A DNA stretch of 64,000 nucleotides from Allosphingosinicella vermicomposti (lineage in GTDB: Bacteria > Pseudomonadota > Alphaproteobacteria > Sphingomonadales > Sphingomonadaceae), in assembly GCF_003012815.1 (NCBI RefSeq), contig NZ_PXYJ01000001.1, forward strand, positions 372,001 through 436,000, written 5' to 3'. Of this stretch, positions 25,873 to 38,044 are shown in pieces (position 1 is the first letter of the stretch; each line of letters starts with the position of its first letter). The position numbers and the translations under genes were made by a program. Under the pieces are notes generated by a model. The model made no database searches. It saw only the letters and a program-made list of their open reading frames with translations, and was not told the DNA's origin.

Positions 25873-26793
25873 ATGAGTAGCTGGAAGATCACACTCCCCT
25901 GCACCAAGGCGGAGGCCGAAGCCGTCGAGCGCGAGGAAACACCCTTCGCGACCCTCGACAATCCGCCCGTCATCATGTCGAGCGAGCCCGACGAAACCAG
26001 GCCCGACGAATGGCGCCTCGACGGCTATTTTGAGGAGGAGCCCACGGCGGACGACATCGCTCTGTTCCGCACTCTGGCGCCAAGTTCGGCTGGCATGGAT
26101 CCTGTCGTCGAGCAGCTCCCCGAAGAAGATTGGGTGACGCTGAGCCAACAAGGCCTCGAGCCGATCCGCGCGGGCCGCTTCTTCGTCCACACCCCCGCGC
26201 ACCGCGACAACGTTCCCGCCGACGCGATCGCGCTCGAAATCGACGCGGGCCGCGCCTTTGGAACCGGCCAGCACGAAACCACGACCGGCTGCCTCATGGC
26301 TGCGGACCGTCTGAAGGAACAGGCGATCCGCTTCGACAACATCCTCGATCTCGGCACCGGCACCGGCCTTCTCGCCTTCGCCGCGCTGAAGCTCTGGCCG
26401 GATGCAAAGGTCGCCGCGTCCGACATCGACCCTGTCTCAATCGAGGTATCGGACGAAAATGCCGGGATCAATTCCATTCCCGTCGGCACCGGCAAGGGCG
26501 AAGTCGAGCTAATCGTCGCGCCCGGCATGGAGCACGCCCGCCTCGCCGCCCGCGCGCCCTACGACCTCATCATCGCCAACATCCTTGCAGGCCCGCTAAT
26601 CGAGCTTGCCCCGTCGGTGGCGGATGCCCTCGCACCCGGCGGCCGCCTGATCCTCGCCGGCCTGCTCAACACCCAGGCCGAAGCCGTCACCGCCGCCTAT
26701 CGTCGTCAAGGCCTGATGGGCAGCTTCGACATCGTCCGCGGCGACTGGACCATCCTCACCATGCGCAAACGAAAGGCGCTCGGCTGGCAATAG
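25873..26793 (+). CDS. prmA: Ribosomal protein L11 methyltransferase PrmA
   Basis: A 306-residue SAM-dependent methyltransferase that methylates ribosomal protein L11. SAM motif I LDLGTGTGLLAFAA is at about residues 157-170. AFGTGQHETTTGCL and the IIANILAGPLIELAP active-site loop are diagnostic of PrmA. The start follows AGGAG embedded in a palindromic repeat. In the cell the ribosome site could be hidden in the hairpin, so translation might depend on its folding. Confidence 0.95.
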   Translation: MSSWKITLPCTKAEAEAVEREETPFATLDNPPVIMSSEPDETRPDEWRLDGYFEEEPTADDIALFRTLAPSSAGMDPVVEQLPEEDWVTLSQQGLEPIRAGRFFVHTPAHRDNVPADAIALEIDAGRAFGTGQHETTTGCLMAADRLKEQAIRFDNILDLGTGTGLLAFAALKLWPDAKVAASDIDPVSIEVSDENAGINSIPVGTGKGEVELIVAPGMEHARLAARAPYDLIIANILAGPLIELAPSVADALAPGGRLILAGLLNTQAEAVTAAYRRQGLMGSFDIVRGDWTILTMRKRKALGWQ

Positions 26794-26821
26794 ACCCGGC
26801 CCGCCCCCCCATCTGTCCCGT

Positions 26822-26903
26822 CGTCATCCCGGCGAAAGCCGGGATCTCAGGAAGAATAAGGCGCCCCTCTCGTCACAAGACCCCGGCTTCCGCCGGGGTG
26901 ACG
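26822..26903. repeat. Family C palindrome pair
   Basis: CGTCATCCCGGCGAAAGCCG.. at the left and ..CCCCGGCTTCCGCCGGGGTG at the right. With the next copy it occupies the convergent gap between prmA and ligA. Confidence 0.85.
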
Positions 26904-26949
26904 GCTCCATGACAAGCAACTCACGATAGCACACCAACCGCCCTGTCCC

Positions 26950-27031
26950 CGTCATCCCGGCGAAAGCCGGGATCTCAGGAAGAAAACGCACCCCTCCCGT
27001 CACAATATTCCGACTTCCGCCGGGAGTAACG
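26950..27031. repeat. Family C palindrome pair, tandem second copy
   Basis: A near-identical second copy of the preceding unit, 46 bases away. Its right-hand hairpin has decayed (TTCCGACTTCCGCCGGGAGT), which suggests that the stem is no longer under selection there. Confidence 0.8.
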
Positions 27032-27037
27032 ACCCTA

Positions 27038-29849
<2,812 letters not shown>

Positions 29850-29850
<1 letters not shown>

Positions 29851-31511
29851 CACGCCGCCTCCAGCAACCGGCTCGCCTGCGCCCGCGCTTCGTCCGTGAC
29901 TTCCGCACCGGACAGCATCCGCGCAATCTCCTCCCGACGTCGCGACGCATCCAAAGCCTGAACTCCAGTCCGCGTCACCGTCCCGTCATGGCTCTTTTCG
30001 ATAAAATAATGCTGCCCGCCGCGCGCCGCGACCTGCGGGCTGTGCGTCACCACCAGCACCTGCGCGCCAGCGGCAAGCCGGTGGAGCCGCTCCCCGATCG
30101 CGCTCGCCACCGCGCCGCCGACGCCCCGGTCGATCTCGTCGAAAATCATCGTCGCAACGCCGCCACGCTCGGCCAGCGCCACTTTGAGCGCGAGAATGAA
30201 CCGCGACAATTCGCCGCCCGACGCAATCTTGGCGAGCGGCGCGAATGGCGCGCCGGGATTGGTCGCAATCTCGAACTCCACGCGGTCCTTGCCTTTCGCG
30301 CTCCACTGCCCATCCGTCAGCGGCTCGATCACCGTCCGGAATTTCGCCGCATCAAGCTTCAGCGGCGCAAGCTCGCCCGCCACCGCCGCGTCGAGCCGCG
30401 CCGCAGCTTCCATGCGCAACCGCGTTAATTCCGCCGCCGCCGCGTCATACGCCGCGCGTTGCTCCGCCACCTGCCGCTCCAGCGCCGCAAGCCCTTCGCC
30501 GCCCGCCTGGATCGCGCCCAGTTTCGCCGCCATCTCTTCGGCGAGGGCGGGGAGGGCGTCGCACTCCACGCGATGCTTGCGGGCCATGGCGCGAAGGTCG
30601 AACAGCCGCGCTTCGGCCTCTTCCAGCCGCGCCGGATCATAGGACAAGGCCTCGCTCGCCTCGTTCAAGCGATCCTCTGCCTCCGAAGCCTCGATCACCG
30701 CCCGGTCGATCGCCGCCAGTGCCTCGGCCAATTTGTCATGTTCCTCGGCAATCCGGTCGAGCCGCCGCGCCGCCTGCCGAAGCTGGGCAAGCCCGCCTTC
30801 GGACCCCTCAAGCAACGCCGCCGCCGCGCTAATATCCTCGGCCAGCCGCGCGCCTTTCTGCATATTGGCGCGCATGGAGGCCAATTCCTCCTCCTCGCCA
30901 ACCTGGGGCCCGAGCGCCGTCAGTTCGGCGACGGCATGTTCCAGATATTCGCGGTCCCGCTCAGCATGGTCGAGGTCGGCCCGCGCCGCTGCAAGCTTCT
31001 CGTCCGCCTCGCGCCACCCCCGATAGGCGCTTTCCGCCGTCCGCGCATCGATACCGCCATAAATGTCGAGCAGCGCCCGGTGCCCGCGCGCATTCAGCAG
31101 CCCGCGATCGTCATGCTGGCCGTGGATTTCGACGAGCAGCCCGCCAAGGTCGCGGAGCAAGCCCACCGACACTGCCTGATCGTTGACCAGCGCCCGGCTC
31201 CCGCCATCGGCCTTGACGATGCGGCGGATGGTGACGGGCTCGCCCGGCTCCACATGAATGCCGCCTTCATCGAGCAAGCCGCGCACCGCATGGTCGTCGG
31301 CAATGTCGAAACTCACGCTCACCACCGCCTGCGCCTGGCCGCTACGCACCAGTCCGCTATCGGCCCGCGCACCCAGCGCCAGCCCCAGCGAATCAAGCAG
31401 GATCGATTTCCCCGCCCCCGTCTCCCCGGTCAGCACGCCAAGGCCCGGCCCGAATTCCAGGTCCAGCGTCTCGATCAGCACGACATCGCGAATGGAAAGG
31501 GCGGTGAGCAT
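29850..31511 (-). CDS. recN: DNA repair protein RecN
   Basis: A 553-residue SMC-like ATPase acting in double-strand break repair. Walker A is GETGAGKSILLDSL near the N terminus, the centre is a long coiled coil (about 160-360), and the ABC signature ASGGELSRFILALK and Walker B TMIFDEIDRGVGG are near the C terminus. It is first in the recN-hydrolase-ligA unit. A GAAC half-site lies upstream but not a full LexA box, so SOS control cannot be claimed. Confidence 0.97.
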
Positions 31512-31582
31512 GACCGGTGTATAACGAGAACATCGGCGCCCTCAAATGCCAATGCGTAGGCTCTCCCCCAATGAAGAATAAG

Positions 31583-31690
31583 CCCTCCCCCTTGATGGGG
31601 GAGGGTGGGGTGGGGGTGATGCTTCCGGAAAAGGCAGTGCCCTACGTCGTAGATCACCCCCACCCAGCCTCCCCCATCAAGGGGGAGGGG
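31583..31690. repeat. Family D palindrome between recN and tamA
   Basis: CCCTCCCCCTTGATGGGGGA.. (31583) mirrors ..CCCCCATCAAGGGGGAGGGG (to 31690), with GGTGGGGTGGGGGTGA / TCACCCCCACCCAGCC inner arms. It fills the divergent gap between recN and tamA, whose promoters must lie within or around it. Confidence 0.85.
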
Positions 31691-31764
31691 CTAGAAGAGC
31701 AGGGGGAGCGCCAGGAAGCACAATCGCCCTAGCGCCCCCTCGCATCTCGGGTTAACCTTCCCCC

Positions 31765-33768
31765 ATGTTGCAAGTCGCTGCGGGGCGGCAGGTAGCGGCC
31801 CTCCTCGCCGCGACAGCCCTTATTCACTGGTCATCGCCCCTCGCGGCGCAGGACGCGTCTGCGTCCCAAGAGGCCGTGGCGCAGGATCCCGGCCTGCCCG
31901 AACTGCCGCTCGATCCTTCGGCGCCGCTCGATCCGATGCCCGATCTGGGCCTCGACTGGCCCGACCTCGAAACGTCGGGCGACGCCGCTATCCCCGATCT
32001 TCCCGAAACCCCGCTTGCCGACGCGGCGACGGAACGCTCCTATACGGTGGCGATCCGGGGCCTGTCCGGCATCGCGGGCCTCCTCGAGGAATTCAACGCA
32101 TTGTCGGTCCTTGAGGCCAATCGCGGCGATCCGGCCAACGCGGCGCAGATTGACCGGCGCGCCGAGGAGGATAGCGAACTCCTGACGCAGCTCCTGCGCG
32201 CGCGTGGCTATTATGATGCCTTTGTCGAACCCGTCGCCGACGCGGCGAACGGTGCTGGTCAGGTGAATGTCATCCTCGAAGCCGAGCCCGGCCCGCTCTA
32301 TCGCTTTGCCGACGTCAGCCTTCCCGGCCTCGATGCGGCCGAAGATGCTGATGAGGAGCGGCTTCGCCGCGCCTTTGGCGTCAAGCAAAACGATCCGGTC
32401 AACGCGGCCACGGTCAATCAGGGCCTTGCCGCCCTGCAGGTTGCGCTCGGTGAACAAGGCTATGCCTTTGCTCAGCTTGGCGATCTCGACATCATTGTCG
32501 ATCACGATACGCAGACCGCGACACTGACGCTGCCCGTCACGCCAAATGGCGAACGGCGCTTCGGGCGCATCGTCGTGGAGGGCGATCCGCTTTTCTCCGC
32601 CGTGCATATCGGCGGCATCGCCCGCTTCCGCGAAGGCGATCCGTTCGAACGCTCGCGCCTCGACGATCTGCGCCGCGCCCTCGTTGCGTCGGGGCTTGTT
32701 TCAGCCGCCACGGTGCGGCCGGTGGTGAACGAAGCGACGGGCGCCGTCGACATTGCCGTCGCGCTGGAACGCGCACCGATGCGCACCATCGCCGGCGAAA
32801 TCGGCTACGGCACGGGCGAAGGCTTCCGGATCGAGGCGAGCTGGCAGCACCGCAATCTCCTGCCGCCCGAAGGCGCCGTCACCTTCCGGGGCGTGCTCGG
32901 CACGCGCGAACAGGCGATTTCCGCGGCCCTGCGCCGCAACAATTTCCTTGGCCGCGATCAGGTGCTGAACGGCCTCGTCGCCGCTACACACGTCGAGCGC
33001 GAAGCCTATGAAGCGCACACCTTCACGCTAGCCGCCAATATCGAACGCCAGTCGAACATCATCTGGCAAAAGAAATGGACCTGGTTCTACGGCGCCGAAT
33101 TGCTCGCGTCGGACGAACAGGACGTCGATATCGACAGCGGGCAAAGGCGCAGCCGCACCTTCCTGATCGGGGCGCTGCCGACGGGCCTCGCTTATGACGG
33201 ATCGAACGACCTGCTCGATCCGACGCGCGGTTTCCGCCTCTCGGGCCGCCTGTCTCCGGAAGCATCCTTGCAGGGCAGCGTCTTTGGCTATGCGCGCGTC
33301 CAGCTCGACGGCAGCTACTATCAGCCCGTTAACGACCGCGTCGTGATTGCGGGCCGCGCCCGGCTCGGCACCATCGTCGGCGCGAGCCGCGACCGGATCG
33401 CGCCGTCCCGCCGTTTCTATGCGGGCGGCGGCGCGTCGGTGCGCGGCTATGGCTATCAGGCGCTCGGACCCCGCGATCCGATCTTCGACGATCCGATCGG
33501 CGGTCGCAGCCTGGCGGAATTCTCATTGGAGGCGCGCGTCCGCACGCCGCTGTTCGACGACAGCCTCAGCCTTGTGCCCTTCATTGACGCGGGGAACATC
33601 TACACGTCCGAAATTCCCGATGTGTCCGATCTCCGTTTCGGGGCAGGGATCGGCGTTCGCTATCATACCAATTTCGGTCCGATCCGTGTCGATGTCGGCA
33701 CGCCGCTCAATCCGATCGAGGGCGATAGCCGCATCGCCGTCTACGTGTCGCTGGGGCAGGCCTTTTGA
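31765..33768 (+). CDS. tamA: Autotransporter assembly factor TamA (BamA/Omp85 family)
   Basis: A 667-residue Omp85 outer-membrane protein. It has a signal peptide ending near AAQD (about residue 30), an acidic Pro/Asp-rich linker, POTRA-like domains (about 90-340; RRAEEDSELLTQLLRARGYY, RFADVSLPGL, VVEGDPLFSAVHIGG) and a C-terminal 16-strand barrel (about 345-667) with the RFYAGGGASVRGYGYQ loop of Omp85 proteins. It is followed by tamB with overlapping stop and start codons. The pair makes the translocation and assembly module linking inner and outer membranes. Confidence 0.94.
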   Translation: MLQVAAGRQVAALLAATALIHWSSPLAAQDASASQEAVAQDPGLPELPLDPSAPLDPMPDLGLDWPDLETSGDAAIPDLPETPLADAATERSYTVAIRGLSGIAGLLEEFNALSVLEANRGDPANAAQIDRRAEEDSELLTQLLRARGYYDAFVEPVADAANGAGQVNVILEAEPGPLYRFADVSLPGLDAAEDADEERLRRAFGVKQNDPVNAATVNQGLAALQVALGEQGYAFAQLGDLDIIVDHDTQTATLTLPVTPNGERRFGRIVVEGDPLFSAVHIGGIARFREGDPFERSRLDDLRRALVASGLVSAATVRPVVNEATGAVDIAVALERAPMRTIAGEIGYGTGEGFRIEASWQHRNLLPPEGAVTFRGVLGTREQAISAALRRNNFLGRDQVLNGLVAATHVEREAYEAHTFTLAANIERQSNIIWQKKWTWFYGAELLASDEQDVDIDSGQRRSRTFLIGALPTGLAYDGSNDLLDPTRGFRLSGRLSPEASLQGSVFGYARVQLDGSYYQPVNDRVVIAGRARLGTIVGASRDRIAPSRRFYAGGGASVRGYGYQALGPRDPIFDDPIGGRSLAEFSLEARVRTPLFDDSLSLVPFIDAGNIYTSEIPDVSDLRFGAGIGVRYHTNFGPIRVDVGTPLNPIEGDSRIAVYVSLGQAF

Positions 33769-36700
33769 CCGACACGGTGGCGATGGCGGAGCCGGTCCAG
33801 CCGCGCCGCAAGGGGGCGCACCCGCTTGTCCGCCTTGGCCGAATCGCCTTTGGCCTGTTCGTCGCGGCTTTGCTCGCGTTCGCATCCTTTCTTTATTATC
33901 TCGACACCGAAAGCGGCCACCGCTTCATCGTCCAGAAGATCGCCGAACAGACGCCGCGCTCGGGCCTGCGTATCCGCATCGGTGCGATCGAAGGCTCGAT
34001 CTGGGGCGAAACGCGCCTTCGCGATGTGCGCCTCTACGATCCGCAGGGGCTTTTCGCCCACTCGCCGCAAATCAATCTCGATTGGGAGCCGATCGGTTGG
34101 GTCTCGAACCGTCTTCACATCAACAGCGCGACGTCGCGGCTCGTCGTGCTGGAACGGCTGCCAAAGCTGCGTCCCGCCGAAAAGCCGGGGCCGATCCTGC
34201 CCGGCTTCGATGTCTGGATTGACCGCCTCCGCGTAGAGGAAGTGCGCATCGCGAAGGGCGTGACGGGGGTCGAGCGCTCCGGCATTTTCCAGGGCCGCGC
34301 AGACATTCGCGAAGGCCGCGCCCTTATCGATATCGACGCAATGATCCGCGACGGCGGGGATCGCCTGTCTGTCCTGCTCGATGCGCAGCCGGACAAGAAC
34401 CGCTTCGATCTCGACGTCCAGCTCGCCGCGCCGGAAAACAGCCTGGCGGGCGCGATCGTCGGGACGAAGCGCCCCATCCGCCTCGCCATCGAAGGCGACG
34501 GCAATTGGGCCGCATGGGCGGGCCGCGCGCGTCTCAATCTGTCCGGCCAGCCCAGCGCCGACCTGCGGCTGAAAGCGGAAAAAGGCACCTATTCCCTCAC
34601 CGGCGCACTTGCGCCCGCGCAGTTCCTCAAGGGCAAGCTTGCCCGGCTGAGCGCGCCGCGCATCGCGGTGCAGGGCAGCGGCACCTTTGTCGACCGCCGC
34701 CTCGACGGGCGTCTTTCTCTCCGCTCCGCCGCATTGAAGATCGAAACGGCGGGCATCGTCGATCTCGCGACGAGCGCCTTTGAAAATGTCCGTATCGGCG
34801 CCGATCTGCTCCGTCCTCCCGCTCTGTTCCCGAACATGACCGGCAACCGCGTCCGCCTCGCTCTGACACTCAATGGTCCGTTCAAGGCCGCCGCCTTCGC
34901 CTATCGCGCCACCGCGCCGCGCATCGCCTTCGACCAGACCGGCTTTGAAGATGTGCGTGCGGAAGGAAGGGGGCAATTGAGCGATCCGCCGGTCACCGTG
35001 CCGGTCCGCTTCACCGCCCGCCGCGTCACCGGCGTTGGCGCGGTCGCGGGCGGAATCCTCGGCAACCTCCGCGTCGATGGCCTTCTCAAAGTCACCGCCC
35101 GGCAATTGAGCGGGGAGGGGCTCAGCCTCACCTCGGATAAGCTCAAGGGCAAGGTCAGCCTGTTTGTCGATCTCGTCACCGGGCGCTACGACGTCGTCCT
35201 CTCGGGCGGCATTACGCGCTATTACATTCCGGGCCTCGGCATCGTCGATGTGACGAGCGAGCTGAAGGTGGCGCCAGGCCCCAATGGCCGCGGCACGGTG
35301 GTGACCGGCACCGGCAAGGCCTGGGTGCGGCGGCTCGACAACAAATTCCTGCTGTCGCTCGCGGGCGGCCTGCCGCAGATCGAAACAAATCTCGTTCGCG
35401 GGCCCGATGGCGTGCTGCATTTCCGCAATTTACGCCTCCGCGCGCCGCAAATTGCGGTGAATGGCAATGGATATCGTCGCAAAAACGGCACTTTTCGCTT
35501 CGAAGGACGCGGAAATCAGGCCCAATATGGCCCGTTTTCGATGGTTTTGGACGGCAATATCAGCCGCCCGGCCCTGACGTTGAACTTCGACCGCCCCAAC
35601 GCCGCATTGGACGTCAGGGGCATGCAGCTGACCCTACAGCCAGGCACTGAAGGCTACACCTACGACGCCTCCGGCAGCTCCCTCCTCGGCCCCTTCACCT
35701 CCGAAGGCGCGATCGTCCTTCCCGCCGCCGCTCCCGCCACTATCCAGGTCGCGGCCCTCCGCGTTTCCGGCACCACCGCCACCGGCTCCCTTCGCTCCGA
35801 TCCCGGCGGTTTTACCGGTCAGCTCAACATCTTCGGCGGTGGTATGCGCGGCGCTCTTCTCTTCAATCCCCAGGGGGATATCCAGCGGATCGAGGCCCAT
35901 CTCAATGCCGATCAGGCCACCTTCTCCGGACCGCCTCCACTCTCGATCGCGCGGGGGAAACTGGACGGCGTCATCCTCCTCGACCCCGCCGGAACTTCGG
36001 TCGAGGCCACCCTCGATGCTCGCGGTGTAAGGCGGGGCGCGGTCACCCTCGCCAACCTCTCCGCCAGCGCCAGCCTGCGTGGTGGCGCTGGGCAGGTGCG
36101 GGCCAATGTGACGGGCACGCGCGGCCGGGCTTTCTCCTTCCAGACCGTTGCCGATGTGGCCCCGGGGCGCCTGCGGATTTCGGGTAATGGCAGCATCGAC
36201 CGCCGGCCCATCGCCTTGTCCAGCCCTGCCGTCCTGACCCGTGAGAGCGATGGCTGGCGGCTATCGCCAACCTCTTTGTCCTTTGCGGGCGGGTCGGCGG
36301 ACGTCTCCGGCTTGTTCCTCTCGAGCCGCACCCAGTTCGATGCGCGAGTGGACGCGATGCCGCTTGCCGTGCTGGACATCTTCTTCCCCGATCTCGAACT
36401 TGGCGGGCTGGCCTCTGGAACGATCCGTTACGACGTGCCCGCCGACGGATCACTGCCCAGCGGTGCGATGAACATGCGGGTGAAGGGCCTGACCCGCGCG
36501 GGCGTCGTACTGTCTTCGCGGCCCGTCGACATGGGCATCGCCGCCAAGCTTGAAGGCCGCAATGCAGCCCTCCGCGCCGTTGCGGCAAGCGAGGGTAAGA
36601 CGATCGGCCGCGCCCAGGCCCGGCTTTCGCCGCTCCCCGAAGGGGGCTCACTCCTCGCCCGCCTCAACGCAGCCCCGCTCTTCGCGCAAATCCGTTATAA

Positions 36701-37952
36701 CGGCCCGGTCGACACGCTCTGGGGACTGACCGGCCTGGAATTGTTCAGCCTATCGGGCCCGGCCGCGATTGGTGCCGACGTGACAGGAACGCTCAACGAT
36801 CCAGTCATCCAGGGGTCGCTCCGCGCGCAACAGGCCCGTCTTGAAAGCGCCATCACCGGAACAGTTGTCCAGAACCTCGCGGCATCGGGGAGGTTCGACG
36901 GATCGCGCCTGCTGCTCGACAGCTTTTCGGGCACGACGAAGAATGATGGCCGGGTAAGCGGGCGAGGGTCTTTCCTGCTATCGGCGCGCGGCCTTGGTAT
37001 CGACCTCACCATGGATACGACCCGCGCGCAGATCATCGATCGCGACGACTTGAAGGCGCGGGTGACGGGACCGGTCCGCATCCAGTCCGACGGCGACGGT
37101 GGCGTCATTTCCGGCGATGTCGACCTCGTCAGCGGCCTCTTCCGCCTTGGCCGCGCGACGGCAGCTCAGCAGGTGCCCCGCCTCAACGTCAAGGAAGTGA
37201 ACGGACGCGAAAATTGGGCGGCGAGCGCGCCCGCAAGTCCCTGGCGCTACGACATCAATCTTCGGGCGCGGCGCGGGCTACAAGTGACGGGGCTCGGCAT
37301 CTCCAGCGAATGGAGCGCGGACCTCAAGATTGGCGGCACGGTGAGCGCACCCGCCGTATCTGGCCGGGCCGACCTTGTCCGGGGCAGCTATGATTTTGCC
37401 GGGCGCACCTTCGACCTCGAACGCGGCGCGATCCGCTTTACGGGCAACAGTCCGCCCGATCCGACACTAGACATTGTCGCGGAAGGCGGCGTGCAGGGAT
37501 TGAATGCGTCGATCCGCGTAACCGGCACTGGACTACGCCCGGAAATCGCTTTCACCAGCACGCCAGCCTTGCCGCAGGACGAACTTTTGAGTCGCCTGCT
37601 TTTCGGGACTTCGATCACCAACCTGTCCGCCCCTGAGGCTCTGCAGCTGGCATCAGCGGTCGCGGCCCTCAACAATCCCGGCGGCGGGCTCGATCCGATC
37701 AACGCGGTCCGATCCGCTGTCGGGCTGGACCGGTTGCGCATCCTTCCCGCGGACGTCGTCACGGGGCAGGGAACATCGATTGCCGCAGGAAAATATCTCG
37801 GCCGTCGCTTCTACGTGGAGGTCGTGACCGACGGCCGCGGTTATTCCGCGACGCGCATCGAATATCAGATCACCCGCTGGCTTTCGCTTTTGTCCAGCGT
37901 CTCGACGATCGGGCGCCACAGCGGCAGCGTGCGCGTGTCGAAAGATTATTGA
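33765..37952 (+). CDS. tamB: Translocation and assembly module protein TamB
   Basis: A 1395-residue inner-membrane-anchored periplasmic protein with one N-terminal helix (about 27-45) and a long beta-rich region, ending in the DUF490/TamB domain (about 1010-1395; YDINLRARRGLQVTGLGISS, FTSTPALPQDELLSRLLFG). Such proteins form a lipid-conducting beta groove between membranes. The TTG at 33765 overlaps the tamA stop; ATG at 33783 (MAEPVQPRRKG), preceded by GGTGG, is equally possible. It is coupled to tamA. Confidence 0.94.
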   Translation: MTDTVAMAEPVQPRRKGAHPLVRLGRIAFGLFVAALLAFASFLYYLDTESGHRFIVQKIAEQTPRSGLRIRIGAIEGSIWGETRLRDVRLYDPQGLFAHSPQINLDWEPIGWVSNRLHINSATSRLVVLERLPKLRPAEKPGPILPGFDVWIDRLRVEEVRIAKGVTGVERSGIFQGRADIREGRALIDIDAMIRDGGDRLSVLLDAQPDKNRFDLDVQLAAPENSLAGAIVGTKRPIRLAIEGDGNWAAWAGRARLNLSGQPSADLRLKAEKGTYSLTGALAPAQFLKGKLARLSAPRIAVQGSGTFVDRRLDGRLSLRSAALKIETAGIVDLATSAFENVRIGADLLRPPALFPNMTGNRVRLALTLNGPFKAAAFAYRATAPRIAFDQTGFEDVRAEGRGQLSDPPVTVPVRFTARRVTGVGAVAGGILGNLRVDGLLKVTARQLSGEGLSLTSDKLKGKVSLFVDLVTGRYDVVLSGGITRYYIPGLGIVDVTSELKVAPGPNGRGTVVTGTGKAWVRRLDNKFLLSLAGGLPQIETNLVRGPDGVLHFRNLRLRAPQIAVNGNGYRRKNGTFRFEGRGNQAQYGPFSMVLDGNISRPALTLNFDRPNAALDVRGMQLTLQPGTEGYTYDASGSSLLGPFTSEGAIVLPAAAPATIQVAALRVSGTTATGSLRSDPGGFTGQLNIFGGGMRGALLFNPQGDIQRIEAHLNADQATFSGPPPLSIARGKLDGVILLDPAGTSVEATLDARGVRRGAVTLANLSASASLRGGAGQVRANVTGTRGRAFSFQTVADVAPGRLRISGNGSIDRRPIALSSPAVLTRESDGWRLSPTSLSFAGGSADVSGLFLSSRTQFDARVDAMPLAVLDIFFPDLELGGLASGTIRYDVPADGSLPSGAMNMRVKGLTRAGVVLSSRPVDMGIAAKLEGRNAALRAVAASEGKTIGRAQARLSPLPEGGSLLARLNAAPLFAQIRYNGPVDTLWGLTGLELFSLSGPAAIGADVTGTLNDPVIQGSLRAQQARLESAITGTVVQNLAASGRFDGSRLLLDSFSGTTKNDGRVSGRGSFLLSARGLGIDLTMDTTRAQIIDRDDLKARVTGPVRIQSDGDGGVISGDVDLVSGLFRLGRATAAQQVPRLNVKEVNGRENWAASAPASPWRYDINLRARRGLQVTGLGISSEWSADLKIGGTVSAPAVSGRADLVRGSYDFAGRTFDLERGAIRFTGNSPPDPTLDIVAEGGVQGLNASIRVTGTGLRPEIAFTSTPALPQDELLSRLLFGTSITNLSAPEALQLASAVAALNNPGGGLDPINAVRSAVGLDRLRILPADVVTGQGTSIAAGKYLGRRFYVEVVTDGRGYSATRIEYQITRWLSLLSSVSTIGRHSGSVRVSKDY

Positions 37953-38044
37953 TCGCCTCGAACCGCTCCGGAAACATACTCGACAATCGCCTTCGCCGAT
38001 GCCAGCCTGAAACGCAGCCGAATATAAACAAGCGGAGGGGGCGG

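Noticed and set aside
31515-31545. LexA box upstream of recN
   Set aside because: Only one GAAC/GTTC half-site; the second half at seven bases does not match.
33741-35420. 559-codon minus-strand frame
   Set aside because: Antisense of tamA/tamB; a composition artefact.
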